The notes beneath the pieces are model-generated. The model saw only the letters and a program-made list of their open reading frames with translations. It searched no databases and was not told the DNA's origin. The translations under genes and the position numbers were made by a program. A stretch of DNA of 6,667 nucleotides from an uncultured Oscillospiraceae bacterium (lineage in GTDB: Bacteria > Bacillota > Clostridia > Oscillospirales > Acutalibacteraceae), in contig UQFL01000080.1 of the NCBI GenBank assembly GCA_900540305.1, positions 1 through 6,667 of the forward strand, in the 5' to 3' direction. Each line of letters opens with the position of its first letter. Position 1 is the stretch's first letter. Positions 6,621-6,667 of this stretch are shown here, piece by piece.

Positions 6621-6667
6621 CTGTCTCTTATACACATCTGACGCTGCCGACGATCGCATAAGTGTAG
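6621..6667 (-). other. Illumina Nextera adapter with i5 index (artefact)
   Basis: Exact reverse complement of bases 1-47: mosaic end first (CTGTCTCTTATACACATCT, 6621-6639), then the rest of the read-1 adapter, the reverse-complemented index TCGCATAA (6654-6661) and GTGTAG. This is the pattern of reads running through the insert into the P5-side adapter. Genuine sequence ends at 6620. Confidence 0.98.

Noticed and set aside
6621..6637. True start codon of the galactosidase at 6637
   Set aside because: It lies wholly inside adapter sequence; GH36 relatives have more N-terminal residues than are visible here.

Overview
The insert (about 48-6620) is low-GC bacterial DNA with tightly packed genes, Shine-Dalgarno sites, hairpin/T-tract terminators and a Gram-positive-style wall enzyme. 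Protein content (FemA/FemB-family ligase, variant alanine racemase, Ser/Thr/Asn-linker lipoprotein, GPH sugar transporter, GH36 alpha-galactosidase) points to an anaerobic gut-type member of Clostridia, possibly Oscillospiraceae/Ruminococcaceae. That placement is inference from protein style, not from a marker gene. The two ends are not biological: 1-47 and 6621-6667 are exact reverse complements of each other and are Illumina Nextera P5-side adapter including an 8-base index. The window is therefore a whole assembled contig or fragment with untrimmed adapter, and both terminal genes are cut by it.

Layout, left to right. (1) Plus strand 48-1842: a 5'-truncated FemAB peptidyltransferase overlapping by ATGA with a divergent alanine racemase; together they look like a cell-wall peptide unit, closed by a terminator at 1847-1888. 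(2) Minus strand 1898-2431: an uncharacterised six-helix membrane protein, convergent with the racemase and sharing that terminator region. (3) A divergent AT-rich promoter region, 2444-2576, with a good sigma-A-type promoter on each strand and a repeated GTAAATA heptamer. (4) Plus strand 2577-3533: a lipoprotein of unknown function, closed by a very strong, symmetrical terminator at 3553-3587. (5) Minus strand 6620-3596: a GH36 alpha-galactosidase (5'-truncated) followed after 24 bases by a GPH-family (MelB-like) transporter, an apparent alpha-galactoside uptake and hydrolysis operon whose promoter lies beyond the contig.

No RNA gene, CRISPR array, mobile element, riboswitch or phage gene was seen, and no clear new multi-gene system. 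The points most worth following are the adapter-derived chimeric N-terminus on the galactosidase reading frame, the absence of the MelB cation- and sugar-site aspartates in the transporter, the variant racemase coupled to the Fem ligase, and two conserved-looking proteins of unknown function flanking a shared control region.
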